Below are positions 54,099-63,759 of a stretch of DNA of 64,000 bases, piece by piece (positions within the stretch are counted from its first letter, which is position 1; each line of letters begins with the position of its first letter). This DNA is from Acidicapsa dinghuensis (GTDB lineage Bacteria; Acidobacteriota; Terriglobia; Terriglobales; Acidobacteriaceae): assembly GCF_025685685.1 (NCBI RefSeq), contig NZ_JAGSYH010000001.1, forward strand, positions 620,001 to 684,000, read 5' to 3'. The position numbers and the translations under genes were made by a program. The notes below the pieces were generated by a model that saw nothing but the letters and a program-made list of their open reading frames with translations, had not been told where the DNA came from and did not search any database.

Positions 54099-54935
54099 AT
54101 GAAACGTTGGATTGCAGCATCGGGATTAGCAGTGGCGCTGGCCGCTCTTCCGGCATTTGCCTCCGAGGCAAATTTTGACCGCACTCTTCAGGTTTCAGGA
54201 AGCGTTACTCTCCATATTTTAACAGGCTCGGGATACATCCACATCCATCCCGGATCGGACAGCAAGATTCATATCTCCGGACATGTGCATTCGAATGGAT
54301 GGGATGGCAACTCGGATCGCGTCCAGCAGATTGCGGATAATCCTCCGATCTCGCAAACGGGTGATATTGTCCGGATCGGCTTGGATCACGAGAATCTGCA
54401 CAATATCTCCATTGACTACGACATTCAGGCGCCGGCGAAGGCTTTCCTTTCCGCAAGCTCGGGCTCGGGCGATGTGACGGATGAGGGCGTGGGCGTCGAT
54501 GCCCGTCTGAACACGGGGTCGGGAACGATTCACGCGACGGGTTTGCAGCAGAGCTTCACGGTAGAGACTGGGTCGGGTGATATCTATGCGGAGCAAGTGG
54601 GCTCCGGCGATGTAAAAGCCAATACCGGCTCAGGAACGATTGAGCTGAAGAATGTTTCCGGCGGACTAAAGGCGCAGACTGGCTCTGGCGATATCAAGCT
54701 CAGCGGCGCTCCAAAAGCTGACTGGAAGGTAACGACGGGATCGGGCAGCGTGGAGATCTGGCCGAGCCAGGCATCATTCACACTTGAGGCTTCCACTGGG
54801 TCGGGTGATATCAAGACGGATCGCGAGATGGTGGTGCAGGGATCGTTTGAGCGGCACCATATTACCGGGAAAGTAAACGGCGGCGGACCTCTGGTTCGCG
54901 TCGAGACTGGCTCCGGGGATATTCGGATTCACTAA
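54099..54935 (+). CDS. Secreted DUF4097-type protein with GSGD repeats
   Basis: 278 residues: signal peptide (1-22, ending AFAS) and a beta-solenoid of about ten short turns marked by GSGD or GSGT (for example ETGSGDIYAEQVGSGDVKAN). This pattern is the DUF4097/putative-adhesin beta-helix, often found near envelope stress or export genes. Start ATG 54099 is preferred over GTG 54087 because GAGGA lies 6 bases upstream of it. Function unknown. Confidence 0.82.
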   Translation: MKRWIAASGLAVALAALPAFASEANFDRTLQVSGSVTLHILTGSGYIHIHPGSDSKIHISGHVHSNGWDGNSDRVQQIADNPPISQTGDIVRIGLDHENLHNISIDYDIQAPAKAFLSASSGSGDVTDEGVGVDARLNTGSGTIHATGLQQSFTVETGSGDIYAEQVGSGDVKANTGSGTIELKNVSGGLKAQTGSGDIKLSGAPKADWKVTTGSGSVEIWPSQASFTLEASTGSGDIKTDREMVVQGSFERHHITGKVNGGGPLVRVETGSGDIRIH

Positions 54936-55064
54936 GACTGCGCCGCTTTGGCGCACCACAAGCTGATTGAGCCAGAGAGTTCGATCTTCACTCTGGCTGC
55001 CACTGAGGATTGACGTGCGGGACTTCCCTGCGTTTATCCAGCAATTCTTAACGAGTGTTCCTCT

Positions 55065-55111
55065 GGCGAGGTTCGGTATGGGCTCCACGGGACGGGCCTC
55101 GCCTCTTTTTT
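55065..55111 (+). repeat. Conserved hairpin, copy 1, ending in a T-run
   Basis: A perfect 7-bp stem GGCGAGG/CCTCGCC encloses a 25-base loop whose last 15 bases are GCTCCACGGGACGGG; TCTTTTTT follows. Nearly the same element recurs 198 bases downstream with the same loop length. It can act as an intrinsic terminator for the GSGD-repeat gene or be a structured RNA unit. Confidence 0.65.
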
Positions 55112-55262
55112 CACTCGTTTGCAGGTGCGGTTTCAGGTATTTCAGAAAAATGGAAACCCCCTCGGCTCAGTCTTTGCTGTTCGCGAGGGGGTTGGGACGG
55201 TTTTGTAACGGTTTACACAAGCTTACCGGTGAAAAAGCGGTCTCACCGATAAGGCCTTCCTG

Positions 55263-55309
55263 GGCGAGGCTTGAGAAGTGCTCCACGGGACGGGTCTCGC
55301 CTACTTTTT
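55263..55309 (+). repeat. Conserved hairpin, copy 2, ending in a T-run
   Basis: Stem GGCGAGG/TCTCGCC (one G-T pair), a 25-base loop ending in the same 15 bases GCTCCACGGGACGGG, and then TACTTTTT. The other half of the loop differs from copy 1, so stem and loop 3' half are the conserved parts. Confidence 0.65.
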
Positions 55310-55497
55310 CTCTGAACTATAACATCGGTCGAAGATATTCAAAGAAATTTCTTTCGTATCCGCAGGAAATTTGCTAAACGCTGCGTTTCGGTCCGCACCG
55401 CGCTCCACGTTTACCGCCTTCCGTATCAGGTTTACCGTGTTTTTGACTGGATCCGCGAATCCTTGACCGTGGGTACCTCGTCGTATCATGCAGGCTT

Positions 55498-56652
55498 ATG
55501 CGCATTGGAATCACTTGCTATCCAACATACGGCGGCAGCGGCGTGGTCGCTACCGAACTCGGCATCGAACTGGCGGCCCTGGGGCACGAGGTTCACTTCA
55601 TCAGCTATTCGCAGCCGTTTCGTCTGACCGGCCGTGAAGCCGGCATCTTCTACCACGAAGTGCCGGTCTCGAATTACCCCCTTTTCGAGTTCCCTCCGTA
55701 CGATCTGGCGCTGGCCTCGCGTATGGCCGAGGTAGCCGAATACTACAAGCTCGATCTGCTCCATGTGCATTACGCGATTCCGCATTCGGTGGCGGCACTC
55801 CTGGCGCGGCAGATGCTGGCTGAACGGGGAAAACGCTTGCCCTTTGTGACGACGCTACACGGCACCGACATCACGCTGGTGGGCATGGACCGGTCGTATT
55901 TGCCGATTACCCGGTATGCGATCGACCAGAGCGATGGAGTCACGAGCATTTCGGCCTATCTGAAAGGGGTAACGGAGACGAGTTTTGGCGTCAAGCGACC
56001 CATCGAAGTAGTGCACAACTTCGTCAATTGCGATGTGTACAAGCCCTTTACCGACGCGGAAGCACGGATGACAGCGCGACGACGCTTTGCCGCGGACGAT
56101 GAATTTCTGCTAGTGCATCTTTCGAATTTCCGACCGGTCAAGCGTGTAACCGATGTGGTCGAGGTCTTTGCACAGATTGCCGATCAGGTTCCGGCGCAGC
56201 TCATTCTGATCGGCGACGGTCCGGACCGGTCAACTGCGGAGTGGCTCTCGCACACGCTCGAAATTCAGGATCGCGTTCATTTTCTGGGCAAGCAGGACCG
56301 TGTGAACGAACTGCTCCCGTTGGCCGATCTGATGCTTATGCCCAGCGAAATGGAGAGCTTTGGCCTGGCGGCGCTGGAAGCGATGGCTTGCCAGACACCG
56401 GCGATCGCCACTAGGGTCGGGGGCGTGCCGGAGCTGATCACGGACGACGTGGATGGAATGCTGTTCGAAATACGTGACGTGGATGGGATGGCGGCGGCGG
56501 CGATTGCCTTGCTAATGGATCGCGAACGTCACGAAGTCATGCGCAAGGCAGCACGCAAAACTGCTCAGGATCGCTTCTGCTCGACGAAAATCCTGCCGCG
56601 ATACATTGAGTTCTACGAGTCGATACTCGCTGGCGAACCCGTTGTTACGTAG
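55498..56652 (+). CDS. bshA: BshA, bacillithiol biosynthesis GlcNAc-malate glycosyltransferase
   Basis: 384 residues, GT-B glycosyltransferase family 4. It opens with the BshA start MRIGITCYPTYGGSGVVATE and has HGTDITLVGMD, FNFRPVKRV-like SNFRPVKRVTDVV and the EX7E nucleotide-sugar motif PSEMESFGLAALEAMA. BshA joins UDP-GlcNAc and L-malate in the first step of bacillithiol synthesis, the low-molecular-weight thiol of Firmicutes, Deinococcus, Bacteroidetes and Acidobacteria. bshB and bshC are not in the window. Long non-coding leader upstream. Confidence 0.92.
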   Translation: MRIGITCYPTYGGSGVVATELGIELAALGHEVHFISYSQPFRLTGREAGIFYHEVPVSNYPLFEFPPYDLALASRMAEVAEYYKLDLLHVHYAIPHSVAALLARQMLAERGKRLPFVTTLHGTDITLVGMDRSYLPITRYAIDQSDGVTSISAYLKGVTETSFGVKRPIEVVHNFVNCDVYKPFTDAEARMTARRRFAADDEFLLVHLSNFRPVKRVTDVVEVFAQIADQVPAQLILIGDGPDRSTAEWLSHTLEIQDRVHFLGKQDRVNELLPLADLMLMPSEMESFGLAALEAMACQTPAIATRVGGVPELITDDVDGMLFEIRDVDGMAAAAIALLMDRERHEVMRKAARKTAQDRFCSTKILPRYIEFYESILAGEPVVT

Positions 56653-56678
56653 GCACCTCTATTTAAACTTCAATCGAG

Positions 56679-57116
56679 CTATTCACGCTTATCTTGCTCT
56701 TCTATAAGGAATTTTGAGAGCCTATCGAGGCTTTGCTCCAAGGGAGTCTTCCGAGCTTTAATCCACTGCTCCAGCACGGCAAAGCCAGATGTTTCCACTC
56801 TGCAAGTGCGCACACGGCCAATCTTTTCGGTTCGGGCAAGATCGCATTGTTCGAGAATCTGCAGGTGCTGCATCACGGCTGTCAGCGTTACTCCAAGCGG
56901 CTCTGCCAGCTGCGAAACGGACTGGGGCCCGGCGCTCAGCATTTCTAGAATGCGTCTGCGTGTCGGATCTCCCAGCGCGTGGAAGACGATTGCTATCTTT
57001 GCCTCCCCCTCGGCGGCCATTGGTGAGCGATGAGCATCTGGAGGAGAATTCTGGCCAGCGCTGGAGCCAGAATTTTCCTCAAGTTTCTGTTTTTGTTTTC
57101 CCTTTAAATCGCTCAT
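56679..57116 (-). CDS. ArsR-family transcription regulator
   Basis: 145 residues from ATG 57116, which overlaps the TGA of the upstream SRPBCC gene by 4 bases. After a hydrophilic N-terminal extension, a winged helix reads FHALGDPTRRRILEMLSAG, SVSQLAEPLGVTLTAVMQHLQILEQ, RVRTCRVE. No metal-binding Cys pair is seen, so it is one of the ArsR-like regulators that typically pair with an SRPBCC (AHSA1) protein. Third gene of the minus-strand trio. Confidence 0.88.
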   Translation of the reverse strand: MSDLKGKQKQKLEENSGSSAGQNSPPDAHRSPMAAEGEAKIAIVFHALGDPTRRRILEMLSAGPQSVSQLAEPLGVTLTAVMQHLQILEQCDLARTEKIGRVRTCRVETSGFAVLEQWIKARKTPLEQSLDRLSKFLIEEQDKRE

Positions 57117-57589
57117 TCTGAATGAAGATAATTCCCGAGAGAATCCATCAGCCGGCACCAGCCTCCCTCTCGCATCTGAGGACCGTCCGACCTCTCAAAA
57201 AAGGCTCCCTGATGCGTGACCGTCAAGCCGGTTCCCTCATCAGAAGCCGAAAACTCAAACGTTACCAGGGTTGCCGAGATGCAATGACCGCCCAATGTCA
57301 TGCGGCTGGCCTGCACGATTCTTGCGCCGTCTACGATGTTTTGAAAAATGCTGAGGCTGACAAGCGGTGTTCCTGGAAACGGCGTGTCGTCTCCCAGCTT
57401 ATATTCCAGCCGCTCGATGCCGCCGAGGTGAAAATCCATCTCGAATGAGTCGACCGGATGATCTCCGTCTTCACTGAGCCAGATGCGCTTCTTCGCTGGA
57501 TCAGAAAACGCGGAAAAGACCCGGTCTAGCGGAGCAGCAAAACTGCGCTCCAGAACGAATGTGCTGTGTACGACGGGTAACTGCTCCAT
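57113..57589 (-). CDS. SRPBCC/AHSA1-family protein
   Basis: 158 residues from ATG 57589 (GGAGGAG upstream); START-like fold of the activator-of-Hsp90 family: FVLERSFAAPLDRVFSAFSD, KKRIWLSED, and the C-terminal helix GGWCRLMDSLGNYL. Members bind hydrophobic ligands in a deep pocket and are commonly coupled to ArsR regulators, as here. The specific ligand is unknown. Confidence 0.87.
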   Translation of the reverse strand: MEQLPVVHSTFVLERSFAAPLDRVFSAFSDPAKKRIWLSEDGDHPVDSFEMDFHLGGIERLEYKLGDDTPFPGTPLVSLSIFQNIVDGARIVQASRMTLGGHCISATLVTFEFSASDEGTGLTVTHQGAFFERSDGPQMREGGWCRLMDSLGNYLHSE

Positions 57590-57661
57590 GGATGCTCCTC
57601 CGCTTCCTTGAATGTTAAGTGCCAAAACAAAGTTCGACCATACACTTGGTCAGGCACTCAA

Positions 57662-58258
57662 TCATGGGCTCGATTGGGGATTCGATCGGGCCGGCACGTA
57701 ATTCAGGTATACCTTGCCGTTATTGAATATGCGCGAGCTGGCCAGCTTGAGGGAAAGCAATCGGGGTATCTTTTCGAAGAGACTGCGACCGCTGCCCAGC
57801 GCAAGCGGATTCAGAACCAGCTGATATTCGTCGATCAAGCCGGTCGGGGCAAGCTGCGCGACGAGGCTGCCGCTGCCCATGATTGCCATGCCGGGACCAT
57901 CCTGCTCCTTGAGTTCGCGCACTGCGGCGGCGAGATCATCGTTTGCCGGCCGGATCAGCTCGGTGTTGTTCCAGGAGACATCCTGAAGCGTACGCGAAAA
58001 AACAGTCTTGCGCATACGGTTCATGCCTCGGGCTACTTCGGGCATTTGTTGCGCTGCGGTTGGCGTCGGCCAGAAGCTGGCCATGAGCTGGTAGGTAATG
58101 CGCCCGAAAATAAGGTGCCCCTCTCCACTCGCATTCTCTGCCACAAAGGCCGCGTATTCCGGATCGTTGCTAAGATGACTTGCCCAATTGAACTGTCCGT
58201 TGCCGTCGGTAAAGTAGCCATCGCTCGATATGTGATTGAAAACAATTAACCTTCTCAT
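57662..58258 (-). CDS. RibD C-terminal/dihydrofolate-reductase-like protein
   Basis: 198 residues with the DHFR-like fold of the RibD_C family: NHISSDGYFTDGNGQFNWAS, LIFGRITYQLMASFWP, VFSRTLQDVSWNN, MAIMGSGSLVAQLAP. These are NADPH-dependent reductases of unassigned substrate, common with ArsR and SRPBCC genes. The gap to the SRPBCC gene is 72 bases, and the three genes are probably one operon with this gene first. Confidence 0.85.
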   Translation of the reverse strand: MRRLIVFNHISSDGYFTDGNGQFNWASHLSNDPEYAAFVAENASGEGHLIFGRITYQLMASFWPTPTAAQQMPEVARGMNRMRKTVFSRTLQDVSWNNTELIRPANDDLAAAVRELKEQDGPGMAIMGSGSLVAQLAPTGLIDEYQLVLNPLALGSGRSLFEKIPRLLSLKLASSRIFNNGKVYLNYVPARSNPQSSP

Positions 58259-58408
58259 TTTCCTTCTCCTCCAGTTTCACGTCATCCCTCTTCGAACGAT
58301 GGACAACAGTGAAGTTATTGCTTGAGTATTAGTCGAAGAGTCGAAATAGTCAAGTGAATACTTCGGTATTTTTGGAGAATCCTCTGGCCTCCCGGTTTCA
58401 GGAACAAA

Positions 58409-59788
58409 TCAGGCTTTGCCGGCTATATCCTGCACTCTGCTCGGCCTAGGGTCGGAGGCTTCAACTTCCGGGTCGTATTCCGGGTCATAGGGAATCTCGA
58501 TCGAAACCAGGGTTCCCCGGCCTGGGCGCGAGACGACAGTGAAACGCGCGTGCGTCCCGTAAAGGACTTCGAGGCGTTCGCGGACATTCTTGAGACCGAT
58601 GCCCGCGCCCCGCCGTTCGATGCCAGAGGCAGGCTTGGTTACGATGCCTACACCGTCGTCCTCGATCTCAACCACAAAGCTTTCCTGTTGCATGCGGCTG
58701 CGAATGGTGATGGTGCCGCCGTGGATGCGCGGCTCCAGTCCATGCTTGATGCTGTTCTCGATAAGAGGCTGCAGCAAGATGCTGGGGACCGGCAGATCGA
58801 GCGTTCGCTCGTCCAACTCTTTAACGACGCGCAGCTTTTCCGGACCGAAGCGGACGACCTCGATATCGAGATAGTCGTCGGTAAAGCGCAACTCGTCGCG
58901 CAGACGGACGTAGGTGTCGTGGTCACGCAAAAGACCCCGGAGCAGATTCGCCAGCTTGACGATCATTTCTCGCGCCTGATCGGGACGGAAGCGGACCAGC
59001 GAAGCAATGGAGTTGAGTGTATTGAAGAGAAAATGCGGATTGATCTGGCGCTGAAGCGCGTCGAGGCGGGCTTCCAGTACGAGACGCTTCTGTTCCTCAA
59101 GCTTGAGCTCAATGCGCAGGGCGTTCCACATCTTCAGGCAAATGCCGACGACGATCGGAGCGGAAAGCCATACCAGCAATTGCAGCCAGACTGCATCTGT
59201 GAGCAAAGCAAACAGGCGATGTGGATAGTGGCTGGCAAGCCAATCACGCGCAATAATCATCACCAGAATCAGCATGAGCAGCAGAATCTGGCGGTCAAAC
59301 TTCGGCTGACGCAGGTTACGGCGGACCCAGCGCCAGAGGCTCAGATCGAGAAATGGCGTGAACGACCAGATATCCTCCCGGGCCGCCTCCTTGCCGATCC
59401 AGGAGCCAAAGATGCCCGAGACCAACCCGACCGCCATGAGGAACGGTGCTGAAAGATATTCGTGGTGGAATTCCGCAGGAATGGACAGAACGAGCGCGCC
59501 GAGCATGGCCCAGCCCGGCCCAAACAGCAGTCCGAGCAGGGTTGTGATTTCGAAGGAGATGTCGGCAGCGAGAAAATTCTGGACGCGAATACGGACCCAG
59601 ACGCCGAGCGTCAGAGGAACAAGGAAGAAGGCCAGCAGAGCCAACGTCTGCCGGGCCTGACGCCGCTCGGCAAAAAGCAGCCGCTGAAATACGCGTGACC
59701 TGGCGAGCGCGCTCGATACCGAAGCGGCAATGCCCAGCTTGACGAGCAGCGTAATCAGAATGAGCTTATGGTCGGCCACGCATTTCAT
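58409..59788 (-). CDS. LytS-type sensor histidine kinase, orphan
   Basis: 459 residues from ATG 59788: multiple membrane helices (about 1-230) with a 5TM-type array, then His_kinase (INPHFLFNTLNSIASL), N box LLQPLIENSIKHGLEP and G box GAGIGLKNVRERLEV. It resembles the LytS kinase at 15.4 kb in its catalytic part but has a different sensor region. No response regulator is adjacent; a LytTR partner elsewhere is expected. The start is uncertain (ATG 59812 is also in frame). Confidence 0.87.
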   Translation of the reverse strand: MKCVADHKLILITLLVKLGIAASVSSALARSRVFQRLLFAERRQARQTLALLAFFLVPLTLGVWVRIRVQNFLAADISFEITTLLGLLFGPGWAMLGALVLSIPAEFHHEYLSAPFLMAVGLVSGIFGSWIGKEAAREDIWSFTPFLDLSLWRWVRRNLRQPKFDRQILLLMLILVMIIARDWLASHYPHRLFALLTDAVWLQLLVWLSAPIVVGICLKMWNALRIELKLEEQKRLVLEARLDALQRQINPHFLFNTLNSIASLVRFRPDQAREMIVKLANLLRGLLRDHDTYVRLRDELRFTDDYLDIEVVRFGPEKLRVVKELDERTLDLPVPSILLQPLIENSIKHGLEPRIHGGTITIRSRMQQESFVVEIEDDGVGIVTKPASGIERRGAGIGLKNVRERLEVLYGTHARFTVVSRPGRGTLVSIEIPYDPEYDPEVEASDPRPSRVQDIAGKA

Positions 59789-59851
59789 GGTACGCGGGAC
59801 GCCGCGCTGCATCCAATGAGGGGCGAATCAGAAGGGTCGTAAAATCAGATT

Positions 59852-60511
59852 ATGGGTTTCGAGAAAGTTGTAAAGGTTGCCGATGCTGACTTTCCCACGC
59901 GCTGGGGTCACTTCCGCATACTGGGTTTTGAAGGGCATCTGCCTGCGCCGCGCCCCTGCTGTGAAGAGAGTGCACAACAGGGCAAGCGTGTTGAAGGGCT
60001 GGTAGCGCTGGTAATGGGCGACATCCACTCCGCGCCGCCACTGGTGCGTATTCATTCACAGTGCCTGACTGGCGATGTCTTCGGCTCACTGCGCTGCGAC
60101 TGCCGACTACAGCTTGAGCTGGCGCTCAGCAAGATCAGTCAGGAAGGCCAGGGCATTCTGCTTTACGAACAGCAGGAGGGCCGCGGCATCGGTTTGATGG
60201 CAAAGCTCAAGGCCTACGCGCTGCAGGACCAGGGGTTGGATACCGTCGAGGCCAACGAAGAGCTCGGATACGCTGCCGATTGCCGTGCCTTCGAGCTGCC
60301 TGCGGAAGTATTGAAGATGCTGAACGTACCGGCTGTGCGGCTGATTACAAATAATCCCGAGAAGGTAGCTGCGCTGGAGAGTGCGGGCATTCAGGTCGTC
60401 GAACGGGTTTCAGCCGAGGTTGAACCGCACGAGACCTTCGAAAAATACCTGAAGACCAAGCACGAGAAGATGGGGCACATCCTGGAGTCGCTGGTAGAAG
60501 AGAAAGCCTGA
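59852..60511 (+). CDS. ribA: GTP cyclohydrolase II
   Basis: 219 residues, complete stand-alone RibA. Zinc Cys are in [19 protein letters not shown]; catalytic blocks [33 protein letters not shown] and [13 protein letters not shown] (Arg of the covalent guanylyl site) are present, and the C-terminus [10 protein letters not shown] is typical. It opens the GTP branch of riboflavin synthesis, releasing formate and pyrophosphate. It complements the RibBA-like protein at 35.9 kb whose matching domain is diverged. Confidence 0.93.
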   Translation: MGFEKVVKVADADFPTRWGHFRILGFEGHLPAPRPCCEESAQQGKRVEGLVALVMGDIHSAPPLVRIHSQCLTGDVFGSLRCDCRLQLELALSKISQEGQGILLYEQQEGRGIGLMAKLKAYALQDQGLDTVEANEELGYAADCRAFELPAEVLKMLNVPAVRLITNNPEKVAALESAGIQVVERVSAEVEPHETFEKYLKTKHEKMGHILESLVEEKA

Positions 60512-60520
60512 GTTCGCATC

Positions 60521-61075
60521 TCAGGCTTCCTGCTTGATCTCCACTGCAGGTTCTGGTCCGCGCATCGCTACCAGTAGCTTTGCCGTAGTGACAACCTGCC
60601 CGACATGCCGCTGCGTATGATCTGCCACGTGGATCATGGCTCCGCCGATGCTGGTGGGCAGTTGCTTTCGGCCTACTCCACGGAAGGTTTCGAGATCGGC
60701 CGTAGCGAGCACACGAATGCGCTGTGAAGCATCGACGAAGGAGACTTCGACCTCAGCGATGAGTTGTGCCAGCGTTTCTTCACCTAGCTGTTCGGCTTTG
60801 AGCTTCGCGAGTTGCTCAGGCGCAAGTTGGTTGCCCTCGGCATAGGTAAGAATGCGATCGACGCTGCGGGCAATATGACGCAGGTGAAATGCGATTGTCG
60901 GCAGACCGTACGGCTGATGATGAACCTCTTCATCGGTCAGCCCGGCAGTCCATTTCGTGATGTCTTCGAGCGCAAGATCAAGTGCGTGCAGAACTGCACG
61001 GCCGGCGGCAGGAACATCTGCGTATGTACCACGCATCCACGGCTCGATATAGGGCGTCGCTGCGCTGCTGCTCAT
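60521..61075 (-). CDS. DinB-family protein
   Basis: 184 residues, four-helix-bundle DinB/YfiT type, with metal-ligand-type His residues in FHLRHIARSVDRIL and GAMIHVADHTQRHVGQV. Members are often metal-dependent thiol transferases (some use bacillithiol), fitting the presence of bshA in the window, though that link is inference. Convergent with ribA, the stops about 10 bases apart. Confidence 0.84.
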   Translation of the reverse strand: MSSSAATPYIEPWMRGTYADVPAAGRAVLHALDLALEDITKWTAGLTDEEVHHQPYGLPTIAFHLRHIARSVDRILTYAEGNQLAPEQLAKLKAEQLGEETLAQLIAEVEVSFVDASQRIRVLATADLETFRGVGRKQLPTSIGGAMIHVADHTQRHVGQVVTTAKLLVAMRGPEPAVEIKQEA

Positions 61076-61101
61076 CCGTCACTCTTCTTTCTGAGACTTT
61101 G

Positions 61102-61884
61102 TCAGTTCGTATTCTTCACGCGCACTACGGTGATCTTACTGAAGCCTTCATCAAACGCCGGCGGCTTCAGGCGCTCAGCCATTTTCTGCATTACTTCATC
61201 GCCGACGGGGCGGTCACGGCGTCGATTACGATCAAGGCAGACATCAAGCGGAACGTCGAAGAATACGGCCTGCACCTCGTATCCAAAACTCTTGGCCATC
61301 TTGATCCACTGGCGGCGCTCATGCGCGCTGAGGTTGGTGGCATCCACATAGTTCCACGGCATGCGGGCAATAAGACGTGCGCGCAATAGAGAGCGGAGCG
61401 TCGAGAAAACTAGCCCCTGATAGCGCTGCTCGGTAATGTCGTCGAAGAGAATGGTCCGAAGCATATCGCTCGATAGCGGCTGCACCCCGCGTCGCTTAAA
61501 CCACGTAGTCTTGCCTGAGCCCGGCAGACCAATCGTCAGAACCACAAACCCCTTCGGGTCTTTGGTGGGACTCGTGGCCACATTCTCTTCCGGAGGCGTT
61601 GACGGCAGATCGGGTTGCGTTTCCATTTCGAAACGGCCGGCTCCCTGCTCCTCGCCATCGTAGTTTGAAGCAAGTACCTGTGGCCGTTGCGTATGGGATT
61701 TGGCAAATTGCGCTGGGTCCGCATTGGATTCAATGCGCGCCGGACCAGGCTGCGCCGGGCGTTGCATAGGCGGAGCATCCGAATAACTGGGAATTAAGGG
61801 CTTGGGCTGATTGGATGGAAGCTCGTGTCCGATCTTGCCGGTGGATTCTGAAAGGTTCGGTTCGCGTTTTGAGCGTCGTCTCAT
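61102..61884 (-). CDS. PNK-like P-loop kinase (AAA_33)
   Basis: 260 residues. A disordered N-terminal 105 residues (Pro/Gln/Ser-rich) precedes a P-loop domain with Walker A GLPGSGKTT (about 117), LSSDMLRTILFDD, VDATNLSAHERRQWI and lid Arg in DRNRRRDRPVG. The pattern is that of the polynucleotide-kinase/zeta-toxin-like AAA_33 family, which phosphorylate RNA ends or small molecules. The substrate is unknown. Ends 27 bases before the DinB gene start, on the same strand. Confidence 0.82.
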   Translation of the reverse strand: MRRRSKREPNLSESTGKIGHELPSNQPKPLIPSYSDAPPMQRPAQPGPARIESNADPAQFAKSHTQRPQVLASNYDGEEQGAGRFEMETQPDLPSTPPEENVATSPTKDPKGFVVLTIGLPGSGKTTWFKRRGVQPLSSDMLRTILFDDITEQRYQGLVFSTLRSLLRARLIARMPWNYVDATNLSAHERRQWIKMAKSFGYEVQAVFFDVPLDVCLDRNRRRDRPVGDEVMQKMAERLKPPAFDEGFSKITVVRVKNTN

Positions 61885-62245
61885 GCGTTCCTGTCCGAGT
61901 TCTACATCATCGTTATCATATCCGTTCGATGCACATCAATCAGTGCATCCAGAGGTACATCAGCGAGCACTTCTCCAACTTAAACTTGCTCTGGACCACG
62001 CGCTATGCGCGTTGCCGCACAAAACTATTCTCAGGATTTGGTTCCGATTGACTTGACAGCGGTGTTAATCTTAAGAGTTTGGTGCAAGCGCTTTCGCGGT
62101 CTGAATCCTGCTGAATCCCGACGACTTGGCATACTCCGCCGGCAGACGCGGAAGACCCTTGCGCCTGCTCAGAAGCTCGCGAATTTTCCGAACACAGGTC
62201 CCGCACTGATGTGGGGTCCAGCATTTCTAAGGAGAGAGCAAACAC
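61885..62245. other. Upstream region of gap
   Basis: 361 bases with no gene. It separates the kinase gene (minus) from gap (plus). TTGACA occurs at 62053-62058 but no good -10 is correctly spaced; AAGGAG at 62230-62235 is the gap ribosome-binding site. Confidence 0.35.
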
Positions 62246-63250
<1,005 letters not shown>

Positions 63251-63283
63251 TTTTCATTCAGCTCTCACCAAAACTGCGGATAT

Positions 63284-63314
63284 CCCATCCTTCGCTACTT
63301 TCGCGAAGGATGGG
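63284..63314. repeat. Perfect hairpin after gap
   Basis: CCCATCCTTCGC (63284-63295) and GCGAAGGATGGG (63303-63314), 12-bp stem, 7-base loop, no T-run. Probably one of the dispersed palindromes, possibly aiding termination or message stability. Confidence 0.7.
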
Positions 63315-63369
63315 AACCACAGATCCCAACCACGCATGAACAACAAACCTGCGTGAAGAGGCAGAGCAG

Positions 63370-63759
63370 ATGCGGGTTGAAGAGATCGATCACGCAAACG
63401 ATGATTCGGATTCGGCGAGATATCCAGATCCGCAAAATGTTGCGCGCATGATCGTAATTAACAACTCTCAGATTGTGTTGGTCTTTCATCGGGTCAGAAT
63501 CCTGCTTATTGGGCTATTTCCCCTCGCAGTTCTGGCGGTTCGATACATCCCCAAAGGAGCATTACGGGACCGTCTTGAAATCACCTTGATAGCATTCATC
63601 CCGGTAATACTTGTGATTCTCCTCTTGGGTTATCTTTTTGATCGAGCCCTTCGACGCTGCCCGGTATGTAGGACTCGGATTACCAAGGCGACCGATGAAA
63701 AACGTCGTTGTCTCGAATGCGGAGCCATACTTTGGGACTCCTGGGATGAGGATCAATGA
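63370..63759 (+). CDS. Small membrane protein with C-terminal zinc ribbon
   Basis: 129 residues: acidic N-terminus, two membrane helices (about 42-60 and 70-92), and a C-terminal domain with two Cys pairs, CPVCRTRI and CLECGAILWD, forming a zinc ribbon on the cytoplasmic side. No named family recognised. Its TGA overlaps the ATG of the RidA-family gene by 4 bases, so the two are translationally coupled. Confidence 0.72.
   Translation: MRVEEIDHANDDSDSARYPDPQNVARMIVINNSQIVLVFHRVRILLIGLFPLAVLAVRYIPKGALRDRLEITLIAFIPVILVILLLGYLFDRALRRCPVCRTRITKATDEKRRCLECGAILWDSWDEDQ

Larger units (their letters stand above)
54936..55497. other. Long non-coding stretch with tandem conserved hairpins
   Basis: 562 bases without a credible gene. 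It contains two conserved hairpins (listed separately), a 10-bp stem AACCCCCTCG/CGAGGGGGTT (55155-55164 with 55184-55193), a CGGTGA/TCACCG hairpin (55227-55248) and a 14-base palindrome AAAGAAATTTCTTT (55341-55354). The one open frame across it (54967-55377) has no protein-like features. Confidence 0.6.

Noticed and set aside
54967..55377. 136-codon frame downstream of the GSGD-repeat gene
   Set aside because: No domain or composition signal, and it crosses both conserved hairpins and their T-runs.
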